64,000 nt of DNA from Botryotinia globosa (GCA_014898425.1 RCSZ01000003.1:1736001-1800000), one strand, 5' to 3'. Shown: positions 49,037 through 63,086, numbered from the stretch's first letter. The notes: a model not told the origin generated them from the letters alone. Made by a program: numbers and translations.

Positions 49037-50137
49037 GCTGACATAACCCGGGACATCAATTGGTTCTCAGTATGAAGATGAATTGCTGAAGTAGTGAGGT
49101 CCAATATATGCATGCACGATGCAACACGCACCTTCCTCCGATTCAAGTAAGAGGTGCGAGGACATTCCGTTAATGGTTTCATGCAGCGTTGCAGTCGAAC
49201 AAAAAAGCAGTACGGATCAACATCATTACTTGCTGTGGTTTTCAATGTGTGCCGCATACCAAGTTTTCACACAGCCTTGGTGTGAACGGTGAAATGAGAC
49301 ATAAACCACCAAAAGCAAAGGATCTTCCACCGTACCTCTACCTCAATCTTACATTTCGAGGGCGATTCGTTTGGAAGATATAACAAGATTCATAATTTCT
49401 ATCAATCACTAAAGCTAGGTAACTTCTAGATCTTTACATTCAAGTTCCAAAGGAAAATATTGAATTATTGACTATTAATCCAAGTTTGAATAACGTTAAG
49501 CAATCTGATTTTAATATTCCGTTTATTCCGTGCACATTGAGATGCTTAAGCCTGCTCTCAACATCTCAATCAAATCACCTCAATCAGACCCGACTTACGA
49601 AAGAATAATACATTTTGGTCTGCGATTCTCGTCGCCCATCACGACAATCTATCCTGAAGATACTCTCCAGCCACACTAGCGGCCTGGCTGAGCCAAATTC
49701 CTAGGATATAAGATGGTAGCAAATTTAAAAGAATAAAAGTAACCAGTTTATGATTCAATGCACATCTTACTCTACATTCATATCTCTCACCATCACACTA
49801 TCCCTCACTTACGGATCTTTTAAAGACTTTAATTATCTATCATACAGCATATAAAACACACCCTACCCAAGCTACCCAGTTTTTACTACCTAAAAAATAG
49901 AAGTGAGAGAGACTACTGATACCTTAGTGAGTCCAATGCCTCAGTCCCCTTGTAGAATCCATGCCAGCTTTCGCAAATGAATCCATGACAGCCACGTGGT
50001 TGAAGAATTTCAAGCTCTTTGAGATTTACCAAAGGAACGGAAAAATAAAAAACTGAAAAGAGAATGTCGTTACGAAACCTATTCCCAAACTCCTCCCATA
50101 TCCAGCCCCATCTTGAAAAAACAAATGCCCTCTGAAC
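49037..50137. other. Intergenic region
   Basis: This is the promoter side of the CorA-like gene and the 3' flank of SIN3. Only short ORFs without domains are present. Confidence 0.55.
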
Positions 50138-53100
50138 TTAATCAGCCATATCTACTTCGTTATCCACGGCTGCTGTGGCAGTCGTCGAAGTAGGTGCTGC
50201 TGATGTAGCTCCGGAAACGACACTGCCACTGCCAGCAGCCTGTGTTGAAGGAAGAACACCCTCATTGACCCATTTTCTAAATTCTTGATTGATCCTACTA
50301 ACTTCTTCGTGGCTCTTTTCCTTCATCCATCGATTGTTCATTCCAAATTTCTCATGAAATCTTTGATTTCTCGATTCCTCAACCTTCTTCAATCTTTGTC
50401 TAGTCTCACCTCCTTCACCACCGCCTAGAGCTTTATCGGCATAAATGAAGTATTCCACGCCGGGTTCCTTGTAGATGATCTTGTAACTATTGACGCAGAT
50501 TCTGAGTGTTAAATCCTCGCCCCAAATAAGAGGTTTACGTTGATTAGAACCATCTTCAGAATCGGTATCTCCTGATGGTAGATTGCGGGTAAGGAGACTC
50601 TTGCGAAGAAGTCTACGGGGCACGCCTTCGGTCGGCTCGATACGGACATAAGAAGATGTATAATACTGCCAACGCTCCTTTCGCTGCATGATATCAAGAT
50701 CGAATGTAGTTTCGTCTCGATGGACCCACTGTGATGTCGCTTCATTCTTTTTAGGGTACTAATATCCTGTTAGTAGATACTCATAAAATGGAACCAAAAA
50801 TTGCTTACCCATCTGATTAAGAATAATTCTGAATCTTTGATGTATTTATCGGCTTGTTTCCGTAAATTAATCTCAATATTATACGATGTTTCTTTCGACT
50901 CTCTGTTGCGTAAAAATTGTTCAATGAGATCCGGTGTCTTCTCCTTGGCATCGGGAGATGAGCAGGTGGAGCCAAGGCGACAAAGAGTCTTAAGAAGGTC
51001 GCTTATGGTGTATATCTTCCATCCCGTCTGCAAGTAATAACGTCGGAGGTAGTCTTGGTATTTAGTGTCATCGTATTCGCCCTTGATAAATTTTTCGACA
51101 ATGCTCAGGACTTTTGAGAAGCAAGACTCGCCATCTTCGATACTAGTAAAATCATCGGTCCTGTCGCTTAGCAACCCAATTTGTTTTGCAGGTTTGCCAC
51201 TCTTTGCACGTTCCATTTCTGCTCTTGCAGAACTCTCTGCATCTTTAATGTCCTTGAGTCTTTGATAAAGAGTTTGGAAAACGCTGAAGAATACAAAAAT
51301 GGTTTGGTTGCAGTACAGATTGTACCAATCACGTTGAAACGGTTGGTCCGCTTTCATTTCCAAGTCGTCGGATTCAAGAGGTTTTGTTCCTTGTACAGCA
51401 ACTGCACCTGGCACAGCAGCCCAACGCTCGTTAGTGACTTCTGTGATAGCTCTATCATCAGCTGCTTCGTTGACTTCTTCATCCATGTTAGAATCAACAT
51501 CCGGTGTAGATTCTTTACTGCCAGTAGCGCTGTCTTCCTTCTGTCCCCGCCCTCTTGTGCCATTGCGACCTTTATCAAGTACTCCTCGTCGTAGGTCTGC
51601 TTTCTTTCCATTTACTGGTCGCCTGCCTCGGCCATTAGTAAGCTCAGCCGGGGCAATATCTTCGTAATCATCATCAGGAGTTCCACGATCAATGTCAGCA
51701 GTGTGAAGCGCAACAAGATCCTCAGGTAAGTCAAAGAATGTAGATACAAACTTCTCAAAGAACTCTGAAATGCGTCGACGCTCGGAACTACTGTGTTGGC
51801 TTGCATTGCAGGCATAGACGATCATGATATGTAAAAGCTGGCAAATGACCTCTTGATCAGCAAATTGGTACGAGTACTGATATTTTGGCGTGGGGCCTCT
51901 CGAGCTTCTAAGGCGTCGCTGTTCTTCGTGTTTGGTCTTAATAGAATCCACTAAATGCTTTGCAGCAAAATGTTTTTTGTCGGCTTGCTTGACGTGAATG
52001 CCCATGTGATCAAGACTTTTCAGGTACATAACACCACCTTGTGCACCCCAGACAGGATTCCATTCACGCTGATACTTATATTAGCGATGGTATATTGCTG
52101 GGATACAGGATACTTACTCTTGTAAAGGTCCATTCTTCATCCTTCTGCTTGAGTCGTGCTAAAATTACAGGTAAAACAGCGCAAGGATCTTGAATTAGAT
52201 CGGTAACAACTTGTGGACCTTTCTCTGCACCGTAGATCTTTTTCAATACACGCTTGTAAATAGCTTGGTTTGGACCAGCGGTGTTGGGCATGCGGAAGTT
52301 CTGTCTCTCAGCTGGATCCATGGCAACGATCTGCTGTGCGATTGGTTCAAGAAGTTGTATTACTTTGGCGTTACATTCAATGTTGAAATCGTAATCGTGA
52401 CGTTCTTCTTCGATACGGTGAAGACCTTCCTCAAAAATGTTCTTTCGATGAGCTACGAATCCCGAATCTTCTGACGCCCATGTAGGATGTGAAGCCCAGT
52501 CGTCGTTGAGAACGGCTTGGCACATCTCATCTCGACCACTACAAGGCTTCAATCGTTCCTGTCATTGGTATTAGCAAAGGGCTCTGGCCTGACGAACATC
52601 TCCACTTTCTGGGAAATGATGAATGAATATTTTGAAGCTAGAAGTATAGAGGGAGAGGGAGACTTGCTCTTTTCGGTAACAAGCGATAACTTGGCCCCAA
52701 ACCTCGACAATTACTCAATGCAACCCTTCCTGTCGGCGCCTTTGGGCGATTGTCGATAACCTCGTCGACTCCTTCGTAATTGACAAAGGCTTTGAACCAA
52801 TTCATTAGATCCGCACTTCCACCAATAAAATTGTGGACTTTGAATACGAGGACGTTTCGATCTATCAAGTCTTGTGAGAACAGGTTACAGAGCTTCAAAA
52901 ACTCATTCATAGTGGACTTATTGCCAATATATTTCTTCACGCGATCGAAGAAAGCCAATTCTTCAGAACTCGCGGCAGACATCGATGCGGGAGGAAGTGG
53001 TTCAGGCACGATCGGTGTCAAGGTCGGAGATACCGCAGCTGCATCAGCAGCTTGTGGTTTACTGTTGTGATGGATTTTCGATCGCTATCAAATCAAAGTA

Positions 53101-55169
53101 TTAAGTAAATTTCTCAATAAGTAATGGGTTTTTAATAAAATAGCTTGAAGCCTAAGTTACCTTGTTGGGCTGTTGTTGGCCAGCGCCGCGAACAGAGCCT
53201 TCTCCTCCATTACCCATTTGCGAATTGGTTCCTTGAGTGAGAGGCTTGCGCTTTTTTTCTGTTTTGCCATTAGTAGATACAGGGATGGGAAAGTTTCCCA
53301 TAATTGGGAGTTTGGGATCTCCTGTAGGACCTCTATTTCCAAGTTGAGCACTTTGAGAAGAATCTGGCATTGCGGTTGCTTCCTCCGCCGCCTCCTTAGC
53401 AGCTTTTGCTTGTGCAGCTGATTCTGGAAGAAATTGTTTGAAATCTTCCAGAAGATCTGGCGCCGTACCAAACAAGGTAGTTACCTGACTGTAAACGTCC
53501 TGAATAGGTTTAGATTCGCGTTGGTACGTTTGGAGAATTTCGAGAAACTGTTTATAAATTTCAGGTTTGTCTTGGAAACGGTTCTAGAGTAAGTGATCAG
53601 TATATTTTCGAAAACGATTGGTAGAATGATTATCAATTCATACCTTGATTTTGTTAACATAGCTTATTGCATGATTAAACTCAACCGGGCCACGCTTTTC
53701 CATGCCCGCTTGCGCACTGGAACCGTTCAGATTACCAGAGCTACCGCCCGGCGTTGGGGTCTGCGTGTTTCTCGGTGGTTGACCTAAAGTTGCACTGACA
53801 GCGTTAGTCAATTGAGAAACACCTCGCTGTTGTTGTTGATGAGCTGCGGCCGCGGCCGCAGCTGCTGCTGCTTGCGCTTGCGTTTGTGCGTCGTATGGTC
53901 CAATTTGCGCTTGATTGTGACCATAAGGAACCGTAGCATTCTGATGAGGTGGGCTAAACACGGCTTCTGGACTTTCGATGCTATGCTGGGGCTGTTGCTG
54001 CCAATTTACTGGGCGTTGAGGATTGTAAAAGCCGTTCGCGCCGCTGCCGTGGCTGACTACGGTTTCGCCAAGTACACGACCAGCTCCAGGAATTGATTGA
54101 ACAGTTGTTCCCATTGGAGTCGTGACTCTAATTGTATTTGGATTGTTGTCGGCACCGCACTCAATTCTATATCCAGGTGGTAGAAATGTATTGAAGCCTT
54201 GAATTAAATTTGGATGACCTGCAAAGAGTTCGGAAACCCGATTGATAACACCGGGAGTATCGATTCTAAAAGTGAACTAAGAGTTAGAATATGGATAGGA
54301 CATGCTGTCGCAACAAAACCTGACGTGCGAGGCTGATAAAGTAAATATATCTTACGCTTGACTTTTGAAGTCTTTCATGATATCAAGAAACCGATTATAA
54401 ACGTCAGGTTGATCTGAAAACTGAACTTTGACTTGGTCGAGATAACTAAGAGCATCCTACAAGGAATTAGACATGCGTAATAGCTTGGGTATACCCAAAA
54501 ACTCATGGGCAACGAAGACAGTTTTCGCTGGAAACTTACATTAAGAATTGGCTGTTGGCCAACTTGTGTCAGACCAGCTGGCCCAGGCATTTGATGACCA
54601 GGCGTAACAGGTGTGAATGGCATCAACCTCGCGGCTGCTACTTCTTGTTGAGTCGTCTCTCGTGGAACTAGTTGTGGCCTGCCAAAGCCAACATCTGGTA
54701 CTCCAAGTGGCACATTTGACTGGGGGCCACCTGAACCACGGCTGAAGATAGGTTCGGAGCCAAATATGGATTGCTGGAGGGGTTGCTGCGCAGAGTTTTG
54801 AGCATGATGTTGCAAAGTGCGTGCTGCATCATTATGAAGCGGTCCTCCAAAGGCGTTCACAGGTCCGCTTGGAGCTCCTAATGGAGTACCATGGGTAGCA
54901 AGAATCCCTCCTGGACTATGCATTGCTGTAGTTGTCCGGTTCGCAACAGGTTGATGCAAGGGAATGCTGCCGGTGTTGCTCTGATGGGGAGGTGCTGGTT
55001 GATATTGTTGTTCTCTGTGTTGCCGATCTCTTTCTTGCCTCTCAAGTTCACGCTCGCGCTGCGCCGTGATTTCTTCCTGCTTATGCTGTAAAGCACGTTG
55101 TCTGAGTTGTTCTTCCATATCTCGATCTCGATCGAAATTTGGAGGTCCGTTATGTGGTTGATTATTCAT
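50138..55169 (-). CDS. SIN3: SIN3 transcriptional corepressor scaffold
   Basis: Eight exons on minus (55169-54540, 54456-54356, 54265-53644, 53583-53161, 53084-52668, 52558-52118, 52068-50809, 50758-50138) encode 1504 residues. The Gln/Pro-rich N-terminus is followed by three paired amphipathic helix domains: PAH1 ~208-275 ([20 protein letters not shown]), PAH2 ~440-507 ([19 protein letters not shown]), PAH3 ~627-690 ([19 protein letters not shown]). Next comes the HDAC-interaction region ([34 protein letters not shown]) and the Sin3 C-terminal domain. Sin3 holds Rpd3-type histone deacetylases on promoters in the nucleus. Junction 5 to 6 (52667-52559) uses a GC donor (GCAAGT), the only choice that keeps frame. 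All other introns are GT-AG. Confidence 0.97.
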
Positions 55170-55981
55170 AACGTTTTGTTTCTAGCTGGCTGATTTGATT
55201 CTCGATTGATTCTCGATAAGCTAACTTTGGAAAGTATTAGATGTTAGCTCATTCATAAACGAGGAGTTTTGAAATCTCATATCACTAGCTCTAATTCTGA
55301 TCATGAATGCGAAGTGAATTTTGACTCAACAATGAACGAAGAGGTACTGACCAAGTAGCTTGCAAGTACGCGCAAGGCTTTATGCTCCGGCGCAATGGAG
55401 TAAAAACCACTAATGCCGTTCCATAGAAGTGAATCTAATTTCCAGTATGATTCAGAGATATATCTCTGTTGCAATAACTAACTATCCCTCTAAATTCATC
55501 AATCAAAACGAATAGCAAGCGAGATGTCGACACTGAGTTATGAGAATTTCTAAATGATCGCAATGATGATTTCCCTTAGCGTGCCGGCGATTACCGCTAA
55601 TGCTTCAAGGCTGGGCGAGGCTATCAATTGTTAATCAGGCAGGCCCACTGATATTTGATATGGATATCATTTGTATTCACTGAAGCACATTCCATTTTCA
55701 ATGTCATTGCAAGATCAAGCTATTATGGAGACACCTGCACTATTGATTGCTTCGATATTTCAATGTTTTTTGATAATTTTCAGGGTGCGAATGATGTAAT
55801 CATCATTATGTAACCTTAACGCACGTGGACATTTCAAAAACAAAATCTTTATTATTATTAATATCATGATATGCGACGTCAAGGGCAAAACCCCCTATAT
55901 ATGTACCCATTCGAATTTACTAACACTTCGATTCCCAAGTCCAAGCAAATCCAATCTCTGCAAGTAATGTCCAAGCAGTTT
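55170..55981. promoter_or_regulatory. Promoter region of SIN3 and 3' flank of the FAS1 gene
   Basis: About 800 bp with no ORF of note. It is the only place for the SIN3 promoter. I see no individual site that I can support. Confidence 0.4.
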
Positions 55982-56644
55982 CTATGCATAATTTCTCACA
56001 TTCTTCAATATCCAGACTTGCCCGTTGTGAACATTACCTGCCATGCTTGAGACTTCAATATCTCCAGGTTGCAACTACGAAAGAGGTCAGTAAGTACAGG
56101 CAACATATTTCATAATCAAACTCACTCGTTTCACTCCGTCCTTATTCTCCCACCAGACCTCATCTCCAACTAAAGTCTTAACTTTCTCCCCTTCCTTCCA
56201 TGGACTCGCAGGAATGATGTGAGCTTCCACAAATCTCCGCAGATTCTTATGCGCCCTCTCTTCTCCATCTTCACCTTCATATGCGTTGGCTCCAAGTTTG
56301 TCATAATCTTCTGGGTCTTCCCATGGTTTTCGAGGTAGAGCCATTATTGCAGAATTGACTGGGGCAAGAATGGTTGTATTTTGGCCACCATCAGCAAATC
56401 GCTCACTTATAGGCGCTATATCTCTTGTAAATCCAGCAAATATATTGATGCTTCGATCTCTGCCTAGAACATCTGATAGAATGATTGTATCACCTCCACC
56501 GATGGGATCAGAAGACGGTTCTGATTTAGGAGGCATCGCAGGACCAAGATTGTTGTCTGGCAGAGGTCCTTGAATATTTTTACCAGAAATCGTAGCAGCA
56601 AAGAATACTGTCAAAATGAATGATATTGAGGACGTGTATTTCAT
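55982..56644 (-). CDS. Secreted FAS1 (fasciclin-like) domain protein
   Basis: Two exons on minus, 56644-56126 and 56074-55982, encode 203 residues. The junction (donor GTGAGT, acceptor TTCGTAG) joins NKDGVKR|LQPGDIEVSSMAGN. I chose the Met giving a signal peptide (MKYTSSISFILTVFFAATIS). An upstream in-frame Met at 56770 would add 42 residues that destroy the signal. The rest is one fasciclin domain: DVLGRDRSINIFAGF, the H1 block TTILAPVNSAIMAL, a FVEAHIIP motif, and GQVWILKNV at the end. FAS1 proteins act in adhesion or cell-wall association. No GPI-addition tail is seen. It sits tail-to-head behind SIN3. Confidence 0.88.
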
Positions 56645-57951
56645 CTTCTTATTATTATTCTTATTGATGGATTTCGATATTGGGCCCAAATCTTGATATC
56701 TTGATAGAAATGCGGGATGACGAATTAACATACATAGATCGTCTCCGCCCGCTTCATCAGCCCACATCAACTAGCTGAGTAAACACGTGATCAGGTACCT
56801 TTCTCCGATTTCAACCTGTATCACACGGCAGCAGATGGATATATAGCTACTCCCATCAACTTGTATCACTGGAGTTCACAAAAGCCAGTAAAGCCTAATA
56901 TGTGATTTACAAAGTAGCTTTGAAAGTAAGGCCCTAGTTCTCTGAAACCTCAAGATGCAAGAATGTCCAGACCACACCGATTTTCTACAAAATAGCCTAA
57001 CTCGCCTAGATAGATTTGAATGGAATATCTGAAGTATATGGAGCCATCGAGACGATCTTATAGAAGTTACGATTAGCTGAGTTTATGGTTAACACCAAGT
57101 ACGCATATCTACCTAGGTACATCAATTGAGTTGGAACTGTCAAGTAAAGTAAATAACAACCAGCGCCTCTGAAACTGTACCCCTTTAATAGTGAATGCAT
57201 TTACTCGGCTCAGTCAGCTACTCGGGTATCCTCAAACCTAGCACCATCCAACGTCTTTCACATGTAAATGATCTTTCAATCAAATGCTGTCGATATTCCT
57301 GCTGAAAGGAATAAAATGACCTGAGATCAAATCATCTGATGCATTGAAAACCTGGAGTAACCTTAACATTGAATTTGTGGGGCTTAGCTCCTACCGGCTT
57401 TCACATGCTCGATACCCGCCTCTTCTCTTTGTATCTTTGTGATCTGACTCGTGATATCGTTACAGACCGATTTCAAACAGTGTCTAAGTATCCGAGTGTC
57501 ACCAACCTTACGAGAACGAATGTGTCTATCTGAACTTCCTAAAATCATGCTGCTGTTTTCATTTTTGACTGCGGACTTTACATTAGACAACTTCCAGCTC
57601 AAACTATATTGAACCCCATTAAATCATTGTATCAACATCGTTTCCGGAAATTTTGACCGTTCAAACCCCATAAATTTTCCCCAGTTCCGTATGCTGACAT
57701 AAACATTCGAAAGAATTTGAGCGAATCAGGAACTTACTTTTCTTGCTTAGCACCTTAGCTCCAAGCTAAAACTTGGACCCGTAATGCCTCGGCACCCATT
57801 CCAGCGGAGAGACGAGAGCGCTATTACATTTAACACAAAACCCCCAACAACCCGTTCTCTAAGATTCTTTCTATTATTTATCCTCTAAACTCTCTTTCTC
57901 AAAACATTCATCACCCTCTCATCATCTTCTCTACATACAATTCTAATTAAA
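56645..57951. other. Intergenic region between divergent FAS1 and fumarate reductase genes
   Basis: This 1.3-kb stretch contains the promoters of both genes. An ACCTAGGTAC motif occurs at 57111-57120. The last ~130 bp before 57952 are C/T-rich and G-poor (CTCATCATCTTCTCTAC), a typical leader of a highly expressed fungal gene. No gene is supported within. Confidence 0.5.
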
Positions 57952-60133
57952 ATGGCACCTAGAGTAGTTGTCGTTGGCGGTGGTCGTATGTTTGATTACC
58001 TTTGTCCTTTGACAGTGTACTGAAGCTAATGTTGACTGTAGTTTCTGGCTTGAGTGCTGCACACACTATTTACCTGGCTGGTGGCAACGTCGTTGTTCTA
58101 GATAAACAAGGTAAGTTGAACTCGCGATTGTGTTTAGTACACTTCACGTCACTTTTGACCAAAGATCGGTCTGAATTGCTGAGACACACTTTGCGCCACG
58201 CTTTCTCGCGTTGATCATCAAACACATGCTAACTGCTACATGAAGCCTTCTTTGGTGGAAACTCAACAAGTAAGTAGAAAAATTCTTGATTTGCAAATAA
58301 TTTGCTAATGTATAAACAGAGGCTACCTCCGGCATCAATGGAGCACTTACTCGAACTCAAGTCGACCAAAAGATTCAAGACAGCGTAAAGCAATTCTACG
58401 ATGACACACTGAAATCGGCAAGAGATAAGGCAAGGCCGGACTTGATCAAGGTCTTGACATACAAGTCTGCTGCCGCCGTTGAATGGCTTCAAGATGTATT
58501 CGGATTAGATTTGACTCTCGTATCACGACTAGGGTAAGCAAAGACTTGCACATCAACCGTTCAAACATTTACTAATTGACTCAGTGGTCACTCACATCCA
58601 AGAACTCACCGTGGACACGATGCGAAATTCCCTGGTATGGCCATCACATATGCTTTAATGCAAAGGTTAGAGGAACTCGCTGAATCAGAACCCGAACGTG
58701 TACAAATCATCAAAAAGGCACGAGTTACAGGACTGAAGAAGGAAGGAAACAAGATTACCGGTGTCAATTATGAATTCGGTGGAGAACCTTCATTTGTTGA
58801 AGGACCAGTCGTTTTGGCCACTGGTGGATACGCAGCAGATTTCACAGAAACATCTCTACTCAAGAAACACAGACCTGATACATATGACTTGGCATCTACC
58901 AACGGTGTACACGCTACTGGTGATGGTCAAAAGATGGTCATGGCTATTGGTGGTAATGGAATCGATATGGACAAAGTTCAGGTACATCCAACTGGTCTTG
59001 TTGACCCTAAGGATCCTGGATCTAAGTGGAAGTTCTTGGCCGCTGAGGCTCTTCGTGGAGAGGGAGGTCTTCTCTTGAATGGTGATGGTGATCGGTTCTG
59101 TGACGAACTTGGTCACAGAGATTACGTCTCCGGTGAGATGTGGAAAGAAAAGGACAAGGGAAAATTCCCAGTTCGTCTCATTCTCAACTCCAAGGCATCA
59201 AATGTTCTTGACTTCCACACCCGTCATTACTCTGGTCGTGGTCTCATGAAGAAGATGACTGGTAAGGAATTGGCAAAGGAGATTGGTTGTACACCAGATC
59301 ATCTTCAAGGAACCTTTAAGAAATACAACAAGATTGCCGAAGGCAAAGAGAAGGATCCATATGGCAAGAAGTTTTTCCACAATGGACCAGTTGATATTGA
59401 TGATGACTTCCACGTTGCTGTTATGGAGCCAGTTCTTCATTTCACCATGGGTGGTATCGAGATTAACGCAGATGCACAAATTCTTAACCAAGAAGGCAAA
59501 CCATTTGAAGGTCTTTATGCCTGTGGTGAATTGGCAGGAGGTGTTCATGGTGCCAATCGTCTCGGTGGATCATCTTTACTTGGCTGTGTTGTCTATGGAC
59601 GTGTGGCAGGTGATTCTGCTAGCAATTACCTTTTCCAAAATGCTCTCAAGGGCAACCTTGGCCCTGCATCGCGTCTTGGTCAAATTTCCCTTCACATTGA
59701 TCCATCGCAACCTGGCAAGATCTCTGTTGAATGGGATAGCCAATCTTCTGGTAGTGGCGACAAAGTAGCTCAACAATCTCAAACATCAGCTGGTCCAGTG
59801 ATGAAGAATGGAGCAGACTCATCTGATCCAGGGAAAGTTAGCAAGCCAAGCAAACCATCCGAATTCAAAATTCCAGAAAAGGAATTCACAATGGAAGAAG
59901 TAGCTAAACACAACAAGAAAGAAGATTTATGGGTTGTGGTTAAGGGTGTCGTTATGGATGTATCGGATTGGTTGGATGAACATCCAGGTGGACCACAAGC
60001 TCTCATGAACTTCATGGGTAGAGATGCTACTGAGGAATTTGAGATGCTTCATGATGATGAGGTCATTCCTAAGTATGCTGCCAGCCAGGTTATTGGAAGA
60101 GTTAAGGGTGTCACACCTACTTTGGAACTATGA
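57952..60133 (+). CDS. Fumarate reductase (Osm1-type flavoprotein) with C-terminal cytochrome b5 domain
   Basis: Five exons, 57952-57985, 58042-58110, 58246-58269, 58320-58533 and 58585-60133, encode 629 residues. The N-terminal FAD Rossmann motif RVVVVGGG|LSGLSAAHTIYL is interrupted by intron 1, and exon 3 (24 nt) supplies AFFGGNST. Substrate-site blocks follow: ATSGINGALTRTQ, GGHSHPRTHRGHDA, VQVHPTGLVDP, RGEGGLLLNGDGDRFCDELG, and HGANRLGGSSLLGC. After a Ser/Pro/Lys linker (~500-540), residues ~548-620 form a cytochrome b5 domain with axial histidines in DEHPGG and MLHDDEV. The flavoprotein reduces fumarate to succinate with FADH2/FMNH2 or NADH, re-oxidising cofactors under low oxygen. The b5 fusion, common in filamentous fungi, is probably an electron relay. 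No targeting sequence is obvious. Confidence 0.95.
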
Positions 60134-63086
60134 GTTCCATTGATAAGACTTGAGACTTGAGAAGATGATTTGTTATGGGATGTATTACGGTGAATGGAGA
60201 TATGGGATTTCGGCTTAGGTTTTGGCTTGATGATGAGATGGATCATTATTCTCGTTTAAGAAATTGTATTGTATTGATATAAGACAAGATGAGATGAGAT
60301 GATATTTCTAATTTAACTGGATAGTTTATATTTCTGTTGGATATCTGTATGTTGTAATGTTGTAATTGCTTGCTTCTGAACCCGTGATTTCAATACTCAA
60401 TCCACTCTTGATTGACCTTGTAAAGAAACCAGTAAGTACATCACCCCAATTAAAACATTCGCATTCATAACGAAAGCCCGAGATGGATCCACTTGAATGT
60501 AGGTATGTATGAACACATGCTAATCATGTGTTAATTACTATGTAGGTAGGTAAGGTCTAAAGGACCGATTAGCTAGAGGTATGGGGTTGGAAGTGGAAGT
60601 GGGAAGGGGAAAGTGGGTTGGGTTGTGGAGTTTAGGTTGTGGATTGTGGAGTGGCATGGAGAATTATGTACCCCGGATTATGTACCCCGCGATTTTGGAG
60701 ATTGGAAAGGTGGAAGGGGGGTGGAAGGGGGGTGGAGATGGAGATGGAGATGGAGATGGAGGGGGTAAAGGGATGGGAGGGTGAGAGGGTGAGAGGGTGA
60801 GAGTTTATAGGTGGGTTGGATTGAGATTGGGATTGAGATTAGTATCGGTAGTGGTGTTTAAGTGTGTGATGAATACTAGGTAGATGGTGTGGTATTGGTG
60901 TTTATATATATGGTGAACGTATGGTGTTTAATGGTGATGGAATTATTAGTTGATTTGGAGGTTGGAGGTTGGAGGTTGGGAATTTGATGAGATGAGATTT
61001 GATGTGTTTGTTGTATGAGCGATCTGCGAGATGGAGAGATGGAGAGATGAAGAGATATAGAAAGAGAGGGGGTGTAAATCTTTCTTGTATCATTCTCCTA
61101 GGTATCTTATAACGTTTAACTACCTGGTACTCTATGGTTTGTTTGTGACTGATGTGAGTGCATATTCATTTCACTTCTTATTGATATATACCTAATGTAG
61201 GTATTTCATATCATGCATAATGCATGAAAAAGAGAATGTTGTTGGGTTATGTAATAGTATATGTGAATTAGAATTGGGAATTGGAATTGGAAGTGGTGTT
61301 GATATTGATGTTGGTATCGATGTTGGTGGTCTTGGTATTGATGTCGGTGGTCTTGGTATTGGGAGGGGTCGTGTAATGAGAATGAGGATGGGGATGAGAA
61401 TGAAAATAGAGATAGAGATGGAGATATGGAAATTGTGATTTGGCTTTCTTTCCCGTGTATTATTGATGTGATGGGGTTGATAGAGAATATACAGAAGGGG
61501 GATGGTTGTAATAGGTGATTTGAATACATGGATATATATACCTGCGTATATAATCTCGATCGAATCTTATAATGCCAAAAGATCCCAAGCGAGTAGATAC
61601 CAACGCCAAGCTCAGTTTTATATTGCCCCGAGTCGGTAGTTGAGAACCCGTTGATATGGATGCGTCGAGTTTATTAAGAGAAGAGAAATAAAAAGATATC
61701 AAGATCAAGCAAATCCACCTTCACCGGTAAATACCCAGAATTCCATCACAGTGCAACAATGTACTCTTTGTTTGATGTCAGTCTAAGGAAAAGTAGACAT
61801 CAATCACAATACAACAGCTAATAAAAACATCCCATCTATGATATATCCATACCTAGGTAGGTATCCCAAGCGAACATTCAAAAGAGGAAACTCCCCTCCC
61901 CATCCCAATCCCAATCCCAATCAAATCCCCATCAAACTTGTTTCCATAACTCAGGTTACACTACATTTTTCAGAGGTGCTTGCATGCATGCATGTGTCTA
62001 TGGTAGGTATGCATCTATCCATTCATACATCATCGTATTGAGACGTGTATCCACGCCAAGTGTGAAAAGTAGGAATGCAATAGGATGGAGTGGATGTTTT
62101 TGTCTGCATACACATCTATCTCCTGTCTATCTTGGGATTTGATTTTGTGCACAACGTATCTAGGAGGCAGAGGAGGAGTGGAAAGCCGTCTTACTACATA
62201 CATATGTTTATATATGTGCGTGTGGTCTTGGGGTTTCGAGGTATGGGAGTTGGGCTGAGCTGATGGGTTGGTGTTCGATGGGATGGGTATATATGTGTGT
62301 GTGTGTGTGTGTGTGTTACTTGAATGAGAGACTTGGAAGGGAGAGGAGGGGTTTAGCTTTTGGGTGTTTTCTCCTCTTGACAAATTGAGATGAGGTGCTG
62401 GAATGGTATCATGATATGATGGTTTATTCGTTCAAAGAGTGAGGTGAGGTGAAGTAAACGGATTGATGGGAATTGAGATGTAAGATTGCTAGGTAGATGA
62501 CTCTGGAGCCGCATGAAAAAGGTTCCTAGATCATTCATCATACAACCATGTAAAAAGTTCCAAATTAGATATTTTCAACTAGGTCTAGGTTACCTATTCA
62601 TCAAGAATCAGGAGTCGAGAGTCAAATATCAAAGATGAGATTGAGAGTAGGTAGGTAGTCTGTTGAGAAGTGTACTTGTTATTGTCATGATGGATATATA
62701 TCTCTACTTATAGAGAGAGTATAATCGAGTAAACTTGGAATATCAATACTACCTAGGTAGATATATCATAGTCACCGGATCCGAGAAACCAATGAGAGTT
62801 ATCAAATGTATGAGAAGTATATATCATATCGAAATAATATATAGACGAATTATAATTATTTGATTACTCTTTATTTCATGTATTATATAATGTATTATAT
62901 GCAGATAGAGTAGGGATGAATACATGGTGAGGGGAAATGAAGCGAATATAGGATCCCCAGTAGATACCTCATAGGACGGAATAAGCCATGGAAATTCAGT
63001 CATCACATCTAGACCAATCATTAGCAATTCCTTATATATTCTCTTGAATGTCACTTTTAGATAGGTATGTACTTGAGTGTATCAGG

